Assembly: GCF_033807715.1 (NCBI RefSeq)
Contig: NC_084597.1
Location: 9,982,843-10,046,842, forward strand
Length of the DNA stretch: 64,000 bases
DNA from: Cololabis saira
Taxonomy: Eukaryota > Chordata > Actinopteri > Beloniformes > Belonidae
Reading direction: 5' to 3'
Shown: piece by piece, positions 1 to 12,900 of the stretch
Numbering within the stretch: the first letter of the stretch is position 1
Layout of the letters: every line of letters starts with the position of its first letter
Made by a program: the position numbers and the translations under genes
The notes under the pieces: model-generated
Database searches by the model: none
Told to the model about the DNA's origin: nothing
The model's input: the letters and a program-made list of their open reading frames with translations, nothing else

Positions 1-536
1 TGAAAACAAAGCCCTTTACAACAATAACAGAACTCAAGAATATTCTGGAAAAGGTTGTTTTTTTATGATTATCAAAATCCACAATCAAGAGATACTTTTA
101 TAAATGTAAGTACAGAGGGTTTACAATAAGGTGAAGCCTATACACGAATCCGGCGACCGGTTTGTGTGCGCCGCCATCTTGCGGCAGCGCCATTGCTGCG
201 GTGGCAGGTGTCAATCTGCCACCGCAGCGCTGTTATTGTAACCTGACGCTCTACAGCATCATTATAGCTGGATTGATGATGTTAGACAGTGGCCTTCCAT
301 AAATAATGAAGGTATCTTAAATTAATGCTGATGTTAATTTATAAATAATGATTTGTTTGAGCGATAAGCAGGAAAGAATAGAGGAATAGGGAGATATGGG
401 AGTGTATGATTAAACACTGTAATATAGCATACGTTACGTGTGACGTTAGCAGCGCGAAATGTAATCATTATGGAAAGGCTACGTCATTAAAAAAAACAAC
501 AACAACAACACCTGTTTATGTTTTGTTTTATTTTAG

Positions 537-637
537 GTATCCAAGAATATTTTATTGATCGCCTGGCGTCCGATGACCAAAAAAAACGCAATTACAGGTC
601 TCTAATTGAAGGGCAGAACTATCTCAGCTCCGGATGA
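537..637 (+). pseudogene. Possible terminal exon relic of a transposon protein
   Basis: A polypyrimidine acceptor (tttattttag) precedes an open stretch reading IQEYFIDRLASDDQKKRNYR and then SLIEGQNYL to a TGA. It lies within the 137-1394 element, convergent with the relic at 894-1178. I do not recognise the protein with certainty. A splice acceptor plus a charged C-terminal reading frame suggests the last exon of an element-encoded protein. Confidence 0.3.
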
Positions 638-893
638 TACAGAATACATACATACATAACCCCAATCTTCAGATAAAATGAGTTTGTTGAGGAAAAAATA
701 TCAACTCTATTTGTAGCTGCAGAAGAAAAAAATAATCTCACGAGGAAAAGAAAAATATTGCTCACGCCTCGGAGCCTCTTCAGCATAATACAGCAGTCAA
801 AAAAAAAGAAAAGAGAAGTAAGAGTAATAAAAAAGATGTACTGTATGTTGTACTATTATACAAATTTATTGAAACACATGGCGAGTCAAACAT

Positions 894-1178
894 TTACCAA
901 AGCAGCTGCCAAACACTAAACAAGGTAGTAAGACGTGGGTTGTGCAGAACTAAATCCTCATCGGAGCTCCATTCTTTAGTAGTGAATTCATATGGATCCA
1001 GACCGTTAATAATCATTATTTTCTCCATATACCGCTCCCTGGCTTCCTTGTTTAAGGTATCCAGGTAAATTCCAGTTCCTTTCCAGCAGTTTAACATCTT
1101 TTTTTTGCGTTCCGTCTGTTCACTTGGTGAAACAGAAAAGTAGTTTTGAAAGTCCGTCCCATCTTCATTCACTATCAA
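894..1178 (-). pseudogene. Fragment of an element-encoded protein, possibly from the YqaJ-nuclease type
   Basis: 94 codons containing KEARERYMEKIMIINGLDPY and then EFTTKEWSSDEDL. The ERY-x2-KI-x4-GLDPYEF pattern with an acidic tail recurs at the N-terminus of fish proteins that carry a YqaJ-like nuclease domain and are spread by transposons. No nuclease domain is present here, so this would be an isolated exon. The family call rests on memory of the motif and is tentative. It sits between inverted repeats at 137 and 1394. Confidence 0.4.
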
Positions 1179-1394
1179 AACAAATGCACGTGACCGGGAC
1201 AGGAGTTTTCCGATGATACAAATACATTAAGAGAGCCTGGCAGGGAGCGGAGTAATCGATCCATGGGAGCGGAGCATGGATCTATACGTATATGTCTATG
1301 GGCTGGAGCCATGGGGCTGGAGCGGAGGAGCGCAGCCGCCACCGCAGTAATGGCGGCCGCTCGACTTCCGGGTTTTGCTGGATTCGTGTATAGG

Positions 1395-2349
1395 TAAAAT
1401 TCAAGAAGCTTGATTAAAAAGCCTCCAATGTTTAAGTAACAGATTCTTCGGCCAAATAAAATCAAGATAAACTTGTAGTGATGGTCATTGTTCTGGTTGT
1501 GTATCTGCTGACATAAATGAGCAGATTCAACCACTTCTCATCAGCCACATAGCAGCTGCTGTACTAGACAGTGATAGAGAAAGTTACCACCACACTGGTA
1601 AAAAGAGGCACAGCAGCTCTGAGGCCGGTCTGTTTCAGCCTCCTCGACTCTTTAATCATGTACCATGTAAACTCACTGGACATGTGCAGACTGAGGTTAT
1701 ATGTGACTGTGGTCACCACCATCTGCCTTCCCCATATTGTTGGCATCAAACCTCTGCCTCCTTCTCATACAGTACATGTGAAGGCCAACAACAGCCATGC
1801 ATGTCATCAGCAATCTTATTTCTGTTGTTGTCTTCCAGAGCAGTGATTCAACTATTAAAAGTTGTGGTTTTATTTACAATCATGTCACTTTGGGTACATG
1901 TTTATAAATACTTAAAAACTGAAGTGCTTTGCCCAAAATGGCTGTAATTTCTAAATGGCATGTTCCTCATTTCTGTAAAACCTCTTAAATTAAAGCTGAA
2001 CTTGTTCATTTTGATCGTATCTAGATCGTCTTACATTAAATCCATTTTGGTGTGGAGTTTATCCGGCTCTTGACTGGCAGGAAAATACCAAATTAAAACG
2101 CAAATTAAAGGGTAAAAGGAAACAAAAAAAACGCACGGAGCCAGAGATGCCTGCGTTCTTCCTGCGTTAAGGACTCCCACTCCCCCCTTTTAAACCCTTT
2201 ATTTTATATTATTTATCCTATTTATTTAGCTTTATTTTTTTTTTTTGGTTGCATTTGCTCCTTAAATAACCATCATTGTAGAAAACCATCAGACTCATAC
2301 ACACCACACACGTGCATACATACTGTACATAAACGCACTCACTAGCGCA

Positions 2350-2352
<3 letters not shown>
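1395..2352. other. Non-coding stretch downstream of amacr
   Basis: AT-rich single-copy-looking DNA. Short overlapping reading frames near 1571-1947 lack codon character, domains or splice context. Nothing else identified. Confidence 0.5.

Positions 2353-2414
<62 letters not shown>
2353..2414. repeat. (AC)n microsatellite
   Basis: About 31 uninterrupted AC units. It produces valine-cysteine reading frames on the opposite strand that are artefacts. Confidence 0.95.
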
Positions 2415-2418
<4 letters not shown>

Positions 2419-3264
2419 ATACACGGCTGCATAGAAGAAATCTGAGCAAAAACATAGATTTTGTTGTTTTGTACGGTTTGGTTTGTCTGTTTGCTTTGTT
2501 TTTTTTTTCTAGTGTCTCCTCTTGTCCTGTACCTGTATGCGTTTTGGTTTTGCGCATTTGTATTGTTACCTGTTTTGTATTAAATAAACTTTTAAAGAAA
2601 ATCATTTTAGTGGTGTATAAAAGCAAAAATCCTAAAAACTGTAATTGTCTTAACACTTCAGGTCATTAATGTAATTTGCATTACAAAAAGTATTTGCCTT
2701 TTAAGAATATAGAAACAGAATTGCAGTTGGCCTGACATCACACTGTGGTCAGGTATTGATTAGATGAAAGTTAGCTTTTACCAGAAATTGAATAATCACG
2801 TCACAATTCATCAATGTGGGGTTCATGCAGAACCATAAGACATTAACATGAACACAGCCAAGTTTGCAAGATTCATAACTGACAGGATTTTAATCAAATT
2901 TATATTTCAAGCCCCCTGAACTTCTTGTACAATACTTCACTGTAACATTCAGTTATTATAAAACACACACATGGTACAGAAATAGGTAGATAAATACCAA
3001 ACACTGCACGTGTTTGCTTATGTCTCATCTCCTTGGCACATGAAATGTACCTGTAGGTGGCCTTATAAGAAACAGATTAAAATATTGATTATTATACTCC
3101 AGATGGAGCATCTTCTGTAAGAGTTACAGCAAATTAGGCAACTGTGCAACTACTTTCAAAGTCATAAAAATCTAAGAATAACAATTAGATATGAATGGAT
3201 ATCAAAAAAGTTATATATAAAGAAAAAGTTACAGTGCAGCGACATGATAAAGAAAAGTTAGACT

Positions 3265-3545
3265 TGTTCAGATCTGTGGATCATAAAAGCTGAATGCTGA
3301 ATGTTTTGGTTCTGATTCTGGGGACACAGAGAGACCAGAAGACCTGAGAGTAGATGGTTGGTATGGCAACAAGTCTCTGATGTATTTTGGTCGTAAACCA
3401 TTGTGTGATTTATAAAGTTTTAAGTCTATTGTCTGAGGTACAATGAGCCCCAGAAAGGACGTCAGAACTGCTGTAATGTGGTTCACTTTCTTAGTTCTTG
3501 TGAGCACTTGAGCAGCAGCGTTCTGGATGAGATGTAGCTTTTAGG
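3265..3545 (-). pseudogene. LINE reverse-transcriptase C-terminal remnant (L2/CR1/Rex-like)
   Basis: On the minus strand the region reads LIQNAAAQVLTRTKKVNHIT, followed by LYKSHNGLRPKYIRDLLPYQ, STLRSSG and KHSAFSFYDPQI. These are the post-polymerase motifs of teleost L2/CR1/Rex-type LINEs (LxxxQNAAAR, YK-x-NGLxPxYI, AFSxxAPxxWN). The catalytic domain is missing, so it is a decayed 3' fragment. Confidence 0.7.
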
Positions 3546-3807
3546 CAGACCTGTTGCAGTAGTCAATTTGACTGAAGATGAATGCATAGATTAGTTTTTC
3601 CAAGATCCTGCTGAGACATTAGTCCTTTGATCCTGCAGATGTTCTTCAGGTGATAGAAGGCCGACTTTGTAACTGTTTTTTTTTTTGTCTGCACACATAT
3701 TAATGGTTAATACCAAGCTGGTAAGAACCTAAAGCATACGTATATATGTGCATTTTTTATGTAAAATTCATATGATATTTTATTTTTAATATGTCACATA
3801 TATTTAT

Positions 3808-3814
<7 letters not shown>

Positions 3815-3877
<63 letters not shown>

Positions 3878-3904
3878 TACATACATACACATACACATAT
3901 ATAT
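3815..3904. repeat. (AT)n microsatellite
   Basis: About 28 AT units followed by an imperfect (ACAT/ATAC) extension. Confidence 0.9.
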
Positions 3905-5028
3905 GGGTTGATGGTTTTGATTGGACACAGCACTGTTCCTGGACTTGATATTGATGCACTGACTGCTTTTTTAATCTTCAGTATTTTCTCAGTAAAAAAG
4001 TTGGCTTATTCATTGCAGCCCATAGTTTCTTGTCATAAGGACAAATATTTAGACAAGACCAGAAACTCTGCTGCCCCCTTCTGGAAGGGTCAGAGGTTGC
4101 ACTTTCCAAGCAGCGCTTGTAGTACCATAAAGAGTATGTGGTAGTAAAAAGACCAGCAGGAGTCTTGCATTCCCTAAAGTCCAATATCCACTCCTTTCTT
4201 CAAGAAAAATGTGATGTGTTCAGAACTTTATATTCAAGTATGACCAAAACTGGCTCTCTATTGGTCAAACCGTTCTTTCTGACGCATCAAACAAATCTGC
4301 CTCATCCTGAGTTCAGAGGTTTAAAAAGATACGAATAATCTGTTGTTGCCTCTGGAGAACACTTTTTACAGCTTCCTGCAATCTGTCCAAATGGGCCAAG
4401 TTGAGGGGATTAAGTATAAAATATCATCTCCAGCTCCTACATCCCATTAGTCAGCAAATTGAAAGGGTTCTAGTGAAGGCATACCGATGGCCAGAGCATG
4501 AGGTCCCCAGTGTGTTGCAGGCGGTTTGATAATGGCTTTGAAACTGACCTTCTTCGAACAGGAACAGGCAGAATGTCCTGCATAAGACTAAATTGTCTCT
4601 ACACATGAACTGAAGGTGAGATGAGGTGTACGCCACATAACTGGCGGGAGCTCAGGCGCGGAGCACCCAGCCTTTGCTGGATGTGGTTTCCTTCAGCGCT
4701 TTGTCAACTTTCTGGCAGACAATCAGCACATTGCAGGCATTGTTTTGGCTCAGTGCTGGAATATGGTGATTAAAATGTGTCTCTCCACTATTTGGCTACT
4801 GGGATTGCTTTTTTTTTTCCATTGATAATGGCAAAGAATTACCTATTATTCAATTTAATTTATTGCTTTTTTACCAATAAATAAAAATAAGTATGTCCCT
4901 TTCATTTTTTTAATTGGGCTGAATTACTACAGAAAGCATTTGCCAAATGTGTTGTTTTTTTTTTCAGTTGGTCAGACAGAAAGATCAACTTTCCAATGAT
5001 ATCTGTGATGATCTACACATGGTTTTAT
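3905..5028. other. Non-coding stretch
   Basis: No coding region, repeat boundary or RNA motif could be supported. Short reading frames on both strands lack domain similarity. Confidence 0.4.
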
Positions 5029-5100
5029 GGCAAGGCAAGTTTATTTGTATAATACTTTTCATGTACAGACAATTCAAAGTAATTAACATCAAAACATTTT
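5029..5100 (-). mobile_element. LINE/SINE 3' tail, minus orientation
   Basis: Starts with ggcaaggcaag and continues gtttatttgtataatac, the reverse complement of the teleost retroposon 3' end that reads TATACAAATAAACTTGCC. The same tail occurs in plus orientation at 11161-11236 and 30005-30075. The body beyond about 5100 is not recognisable. Confidence 0.6.
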
Positions 5101-6382
5101 TAAAAATATGCATTAAAAAGTACAAGAGTTCAAAAGCTGAATCAAAAACAGACGAATATAAATTAAAATAATAGAGAATAAAACACTATAAAGCTGGATT
5201 TATCATATTTGATGCATTCATTTCTAAGACATCGGCACCATCTCCATAACTGTAAAACAGACAAAAATAAATCAAAGATTTAGTGTGTTATTACATGTAA
5301 GGCATTAAAGGGTAATTAATAAAGTAAAAGTCACAGTTCTGGTGTTCCTGTTCACTAGATTTATTTAATCAGTATTTATGAGATTTAACAAGCTAATGAA
5401 TACTAATCATGATGGATCAATAACAAAATGATACTGAGTCAAAGTAAACACGAGTAAAAACGATGACAGCAGAAGGGCTGGGAAAAGTATTTTTAATTGA
5501 AATATCATATTACAGAATGTTAAAGCACAAAAGGTTGAAATCATAAAAAATTTAGATAAAAATGGTTCAGTGGTTCACCAAGACCCTTTAAAGCCAAAGA
5601 GCAGGGTCTAATTCCATAAAAAAATATTTATTTAATGTATATTATCTTTTCTGATTATTTCTTAGCGGTATTTAACAATAATTCCAGACAGTAAAACTCC
5701 TAGATGCATCACTATCTGACCAAATTAAGAACCGAAAGAGGTGAATTTACAGATTAACTGAATTTATTATTACCTTTTATGTATGTATGTATGTATGTAT
5801 GTATGTATGTATGTATGCATATATGTATGTATACATATATGTATGTATACACATACATATACATACACACACACTCGTGACGTTGGGCTGTCGATGGTCT
5901 GTGTTACAGAAGTTTACATCTGCAACATCAGATGTCTCTGAATGGGTTTCCAGAGGACAATGAAACTGAAAGAGATCTTTAGGTGATCACAATGGAGTGA
6001 AATCCTGCAAACAATAGGCAATACGGTGACAAATGTTGATGCTTTGATGGAAGAGCAAATCAACAAAAGGGGTTTATTTACCTACTACGGTGCAGCTTGG
6101 TGATTTTTCAGGCTTTTCTGACATGGTTTTAACTTGAGCTGAATAATCTAGTACAAAGAGTCTTAGTGTGCTTCGTAAGATTCTTTAAAACTGGATAACC
6201 CAGAAAGCAACAGAGGCAGTACTCAAACTAGTACTGCAAGCGCATCAGTGTACCCCAGAGCTTGGTCTTTAACCCTGCCGAACTGAGACTCACCTGCGTT
6301 AGGTGTGTGTCTGTGCAAGTTCTTTTGTTCTTTAAAAAGTCATTGCACGCGTGGGATGGAGAAGTATCTCACATTTCTTCAT
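5101..6382. other. Non-coding stretch with microsatellite
   Basis: Contains the (ATGT)n tract at 5780-5875; otherwise AT-rich, without supportable genes. It lies immediately downstream of the amacr 3' end. Confidence 0.4.
5780..5875. repeat. (ATGT)n microsatellite with degenerate extension
   Basis: Nine tetranucleotide units followed by imperfect ATAC/ACAT repeats. Confidence 0.9.
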
Positions 6383-6416
6383 TTTATTTCGCCCCAAAAA
6401 TTATGTCATTTTTATT
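6383..6416 (-). terminator. Candidate amacr polyadenylation signals
   Basis: Two AATAAA hexamers on the minus strand (6411-6416 and 6383-6388) lie about 160-190 nt past the amacr stop, a reasonable 3' UTR distance. The hexamer is common in AT-rich DNA, so this is inference. Confidence 0.4.
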
Positions 6417-6573
6417 TAGATCGTTATATTTGCTAGACTTGATTTAAGGGTAAATCATAGTCAGCTGCAACATTGCGCTTGGCCTTTTTTTTTTTTTTTG
6501 TCCTACCAAATTGACGATAGGGTTGTAAAGTTGATCCATGAGACATTTATGAACATCTTCCAATTTCATCTTC

Positions 6574-6983
6574 TTACAGCTTCGACGTCTCAGCATTAGT
6601 CCCTACGATCCCAGCTGCTAACATCTTTTTTATCTCCGCTGAAGCAAAGCCGTATTCCTCCAGGACCTCCACCGTGTGTTCCCCGACAACAGGGTCGGAT
6701 TTGAGGCACGGCTCGGCAGGAGTCCGAGACAGAACCGGGGCAGGCCGCGGACACTCTTCCCCGCTGGGTTCCTTAATGAAAGAGCCTCTTTCTTGGTTGT
6801 GAGGGTGTGAGCTGACATGGTCAAAGGACAGCACGGGTGTAACACAAGCATCTGTCCCATCAAAGATCCTCGTCCAGTCCGCCTGGGTCTTCGAGGCAAA
6901 ACGCTCAGTGAGGATCCGTCTCAGCTCTGGCCAATCGCTGAGGCTCAGCTGAGGAGGCATCGCTCTAGTGTCCAACTCCAACC
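6574..6983 (-). CDS. amacr: amacr coding exon 5 with stop
   Basis: 410 nt from acceptor ctcatag/GGTTGGAG to the stop. Encodes [56 protein letters not shown] and the C-terminal TSKL. The Ser-Lys-Leu end is a canonical peroxisomal targeting signal; the human protein ends Ala-Ser-Leu, a weaker variant. Confidence 0.95.
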
Positions 6984-9900
6984 CTATGAGGGAAATTGAA
7001 AGAAATGAAAAAAAAAAAAAGAAGAAGCTGTGTGATGCAATGAAGAAATAAACATATCAACATCTAAATTAAAAGTGAATAGACATGTGATCATCATAAA
7101 GCAAGGGCCATTGATACTTTCACCTTTTCAGAAACAAGCAACTGAATGTAAAAACAGCTACGTTTGTTAAATGTCTGTTATTTTTCAGTAGTTACAGACC
7201 CTTTACCGCTTTCTATTGTAAAGTGCAGGAGCAGTAAATATACAGAATTCATAATTAGATAATTATTTGATTTAAGCAAGATTCTACTAAAGGGATTTAT
7301 CAGTGAGATTCCGCTTCAATATAACTCACTTGAAGATAAATGATAAAAGCAATTACATGTTACATTTTTAATGTTAGGGTCCAAGAAGAATTTAGAAAGT
7401 GTCTTGGTTGTGAAGTGCACACTGCATACCTAACTTTCCTGCTGTGCTGAACTATGTACACGGGAAAACATAGCCAATATTTACTTCAGCATCATTTGCT
7501 GAGCCTTATTAAATAGACTCTGAGATTTGCACAAATTTGCCCAAAGGCCTGATGTGCAGCAAAATGTAGTTGGTAAAAATATTCAAAAAGAAAAAGCTAT
7601 GCTACCCATAAACTAGATTACTGCGAGCAACATCACCGCCAGTGTGAGTTATAATAGTTTTACATTATTCAATGTTTTTTTTTTTCAATTTGTTTCATTA
7701 TTTCAGTTTAGTTTTAGTTATTTTAACAATATATAGCGCTATAGAAAAACACTCGCTCATGACCCCACTATGCCACAGCTGAAACAGGTGAAATTAAAGC
7801 TTGTCACTGCACAAGAGGAAGAGTACATCCCTGCACAGGTTGCCTGTATCTCCCGGGACCACAGAGACAGACAAGACAAAAATGAAAACCTTACAGACAG
7901 GACACAATGAAATCATGCAACTTTTTTTTAACTGTAATATTAAAACTCGTGCTTAAATGAATTCTTACTTACAGAAGGGACATAAATGGTCGACAATACC
8001 GTATACTTGGACTTGTGTGGTTATCGTAAGAAAAACATGAAATGGAACAACAGTGATGATCACTGCTGCAGATTTTACAACAGGGATTTGTCATCACTCA
8101 AGTGACAAGCAAGCAGCACTTTAGAGATGTTTTTTATGGAGAAAAAAAAGCCAGATCTGTCTTTTTAATGCTACGAACCCTTTAGTAGCTGCTCGTAGAA
8201 CTGTGGTTCTATTGCACCCACAGCCATGTACTTTCCATCCGAAGTCTTGTAGGTATCGTAGAAGGGTGCTCCGGTGTCCAACATGTTCTCTCCTCTAGCA
8301 CGGTCCCACAAACCAATTTTACGAGATTTCCATATAAACGACCCAGTATACGCTGCTCCCTCCACCTACGGACAGTAAAACAGGACAACGATTGAACATT
8401 AGTCAAAAATGTCAGCATAATTACTGAAACACATATGAGGCTTGCCAAAATAATTTAAGTACCACATTGGTACCTGTAAGGGATTCACTTGTATAACTTC
8501 AAGTTTATATTTACTCATTGACACAGCTACACAGTCAATAATACTGCATGTACACAAGTGTGGGTAACCTGTTCCCTCACGACTTCCACGTTCTTCTGCT
8601 ATCAGGCACCATTACTTTGGAACCAACTTCCAATCTGGGTTAAGGAGGCTGACACCACCTTTGAAACCAAACTTCAAACCTTTCTGTTTAGTAAAGCCTA
8701 TAGTTAGTGTAAACTCTAGTGTGTTAGGGCCAGTATTCGTAGCTGCAGTGGCAGCTGCAGGACCAGACGAGAGCAGCTGGTCTCAAACAGAGCTTCATCC
8801 TCATGCTGCTATAGAGCTACCCTGCAGGATCCAAGTATCTCATAACCATCATTGTTCTCCATTGTTCTTGTAGTTTTTTGTGCTGGTCTGCCCCCTCTTT
8901 TTCTCTTCTGTGTATGTTTGCAGGCCAGAGCTTTCGGAGCTGCATGCTGCCATGCAGTGCCCCCCTCTGATCAGCCAACAGCTGCTCTACATCTGGCTAT
9001 ATAGAATAGTTCCTATTGTTCCTCCAACTAGGGGAGTCTGTTTTTACCTGCCATTGTTGATGTAATAAATGTTCTGGGTCTCTGGAAAGCACCTAGAGAC
9101 AATTTGTATTATAATAGATGGTTTATAAATAAACTGAATTGAATTGAATTATTTCCAGAGGAAGGAAACATTCGTTTTTACAGGGATTTATAACTGATCC
9201 TGGGTCAACTACTCAGGTGGAAAAGTGTTTCTCTTCTCAGACGTGGAGGTTAAAGGTTGCAGGTATGAGACCACGTTCTGGTATCTTGCACTTTAATGTA
9301 TCATATGCATATGTAGACAATAATAAGCAATTCATTTGTATGAATAAAATATTTCTATAAGTACTTATTTATTTGGCAGTGGCTCAGGTGGTAGAGCAGG
9401 TCATCCAGTAATTAAAGGATTGACATTTCAAACCCCAGTCATCTGTCGTGTCCTTGGGCAGGACACCATCGCTGGTGTGTGAATGTGTATGAATGTTCCG
9501 GTGGTGGTCGGAGAGGCCGTTGGCGTGGATATGCTGCCACATTTGGCAGAGAAACTGTGGCTACACATGTAGTACAGAACATCTGAGCATTTTGGGTGTC
9601 CAAAAAAAGCTAGATACAAAATCTGTCATTATTATTCTTTATATGCAAAATGATTTCCACTTTTACTCTTTGAAAAACTCTTTGTATTTCCCAATGTATG
9701 TATTTTTTTACTTTACAGATACATTCTTACTGTGGTACTTGTTCCATATCTTCCAGGTACTTGGACATCCACATGGATCAAACTGAGAAGTCCATGTTAA
9801 GGGTTTTGCATTAAGGTGCACTTGCTCGGAGAGATCTGGGGCCTCATTTACAAAAGAGTGCGTAGGATTAATACTAAAAGTGTACGTGCGCTCAAAAGCT

Positions 9901-12900
9901 GAAAATGGCGTGCGCACAAAAAAATCCTGATTTATAAACGCACATCTGCACGCAATGTTCTCTTTATAAATCACAGTCCAGCTGGAAGGTTGCGCACGTG
10001 AATTCGCCTCATATTCCGTCCTCTACACGCCCACTTTCTACCATCAATGGTCAATGCAAACTACTTCATGACTGTATTTGCATATGAATGAGCCTGCTGA
10101 GCATGCGCAGCGCCTGCCTGCAGTCTGTTTCCTACACTGCTGTGCGTCAGGATGAATGAGTCATGTGTTGAGCCAGCGTGCCACTGAATTTCACGGAGAC
10201 CGAGACCGAGATCGAGATGTTGTGGATGAGGTGGAGGTCAGGAAAACCACATTATTTGGTGGTCACAGTAGTGGCATCACTAACAAAAAGAAAGAGAGTG
10301 AGTGGCAGCACGTCGTTGCTGCGCTAAACGCCATGAGTGCCACGGACAGATCTGTGGCAGAGCTAAAAAAGAAGTGGTGTGATCTCCAAGAGGAGAGTGG
10401 CCCGGCACTTATTTGTTATGTCCTCAGTCACTCTCCAGTTGTCGCGGTGGGTGATGAGGAGGTTCCCGTCACGGCGTGTCCTGCACCGCGGCTGCAGCAG
10501 CAGCACTGCGACTGCAGCACCAGCACCAGAGTGTCCGGACTGACGCTGTGCGTCAAACACAGAGGGACACGATCAGCGCTATTATATTATAAGTCTGATA
10601 TGTGATGACATTAAAAGTATGACATGAATCTGGCTTCATTTCACCACCTCATCGCCTGCGTCACCAGTTCCCCATATCTTCCAAATGTTTGTGCGCTAGG
10701 ATCAAAGTTTTCGTAGAGATACGCACATTTTCCCATTATCTTTTTTTTTTTTAAATCCCAACCTTTGCGTAGAAGGTGGCGTGCGCATCTTTCAAGCCCT
10801 GTTTTGTGCGCACGCAAGCTTTATAAATGAGGCCCCAGAACTTTTGACTGGTGTAAATCTGGAATTAAAACTATCTTTACATTCCTTTGCATCCAGAAAT
10901 CTCAATGGTTTTTCCTCATTATTCTGCCTATCTGTTCAATTTCCATCATCCCTCTACAAATGAATTCATAATCGCTCTTCTTTATGTTTCCAAACCATCT
11001 CAATCTCCAAGACATCTAACCTTGATTGTTCCTCTGACATGCTTGTTCTTAATACTAGCCATCCTTCAGCTCAGCCTTCTATCTCTTGGTTAGTGCCACT
11101 GCCTCTAAGCCATAAGCTGGGTTTCCATTAGTGGGGGGGCAGTGTTTTGTTATGTAGCTTTAGATGGGATGAGATGGAAAGCACCTTGAATTACGTTGTT
11201 GCTGAAATGTGATATACAAATAAACTTGCCTTGCCTCCATATTTCCATTAAATACAAATGCCCTTACAGGCAGTTGGGTAAACAGTGAAGGTAGAGCAGT
11301 GATGGACACAGTTGAATCCTTACCGTCACTGTTAAATGTCTAAAAGTTATATTTCCATCCTACAGATCTTACCCTGGACCCCCACTTGTGGTAACCTGCT
11401 AATACAGTAGGGCTTGTTACCTTTCTGTAACAGGTAACCTCTGAAACTCTTCTTAACTTAGTCTGCCTGTACTCTCTTCTTCAGCTCCTTCCCACACTCC
11501 TCATTTTATGCACAGTTGAGCCCATCGTTTCAACTGCTTACCTTTCATTTACACACATGCTGCAACCAACCTTCATTCCTCTGCCTTCTGGAGCATATCC
11601 CTACATTTCCAGGTTTTCTTCCATCTGCTCTGCACTCTTACTACAAATAACAATGTCATGTTCTGCAAACATCATAGTTTTGAACCTCCTATTCATCACC
11701 ATGACACACAAATACGTTTTGGAGTGCGGCTTGACTGGAACTGCTGCAAAAAAGCCTAAGGCCTAAATTACGTATAAATAAGAATACAAGCATTTCCTTT
11801 AGGACCAATTGTACAGGATAACCCTGTGCAGATACAGCCACTCCAAGTATGTGTTTGTAACCCCATCTTCTACAGAATTTGGATTTGAAAAGTGTTTATG
11901 CTATTGATGACTTTTTTGTTGGTCCCTTAGAATGTTGTCATAGTATATAATGTGTAAACTACTCAGAGAGGTATCTGCTTTTCCAAACTTGACCAGTTGT
12001 GAGGCAGCAGAGAGTGTTGTGACAAATGTCCAATCAGGTAAAGAACCCTAGCCCTAACCCACTCAGGTAACTCAAAAGGACAATCAAAAACTATGTTTCT
12101 GCTGTCATAATTAGAGAGAAACATTGACTAAACAATAACAATAGATTTGATAGACTGCTCTGACTGAATATAATCATTGTCCCGTGGAAACGTCAGCAGC
12201 AGGAGGTCTTTGTCACTGCTGTTACTGATTGCTATTATTAAACTCAGTGACCTTTTTTAAAATGCATGCTATTCACAACAGTCAAGGTAGTGGTCTCTTT
12301 GGAAAAATAAGTAACACAATGTACCAGCGCAAAGTTTACATTGCTTCCTTTGTTTGCAATATTGGAAAAAAAAAAAAAAATTAAAAAACTTGAGGGTTTT
12401 GTCAATGTGAAGAATTAGGATTGGTTTACAATAAAGTGTGAATCCATTTTGAGATGCCTGAAACACAAAAAATGTGGAAAGCTTGAAAGCATTTGTAAAC
12501 TTCTGAATTCAATTAATTTACTGTCAATCTGCTGCTTTTTGAGGAGACGAATCACAGAAGAGCAGAAGTCTGCTCCTCCACTAGTCGGGGCTTCAACGTA
12601 TTCACAAATATTCTGTGCCAACCCAGACTCATGCATGAAATATTGCGTCTGTGTGGAAGCTGGGATAACAACCTGAATGCGTAATCTTCTTTTGTTCATG
12701 AAAGATACATTTCCTGAATCTACAGCTAGCAGATTACAAGTTTGTCTTTTCTTGCATGCCTCGTACATTATATGACAGCTGAGTTAATGTAGCTACAGGA
12801 AGCATGAAAGTACTTAGAATTAATAATGAAATAAACAGGATGAGTATCTCAGCAGCCCTCCAAGCATCTTTTCTTTTACTCTGTGCCGTTTGACTCACTT

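Larger units (their letters stand above)
137..1394. mobile_element. DNA transposon relic with 15-bp terminal inverted repeats
   Basis: CCTATACACGAATCC at 137-151 is exactly inverted at 1380-1394. Inside each end lies a GC-rich subterminal stretch with the shared motif CTGCGGTGGC in opposite orientation (near 193-208 and 1336-1350), in otherwise AT-rich DNA. The interior holds two coding relics, one on each strand (537-637 plus, 894-1178 minus). The pattern fits a decayed cut-and-paste element. The minus-strand relic resembles N-terminal parts of fish YqaJ-nuclease proteins, which would suggest ISL2EU, but that is from memory. No clear target-site duplication was seen. Confidence 0.6.

Noticed and set aside
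9835..10839. CTG/CAG as a Harbinger target-site duplication
   Set aside because: The left flank reads CTG and the right CAG on the same strand, so they extend the inverted repeat rather than forming a direct duplication.
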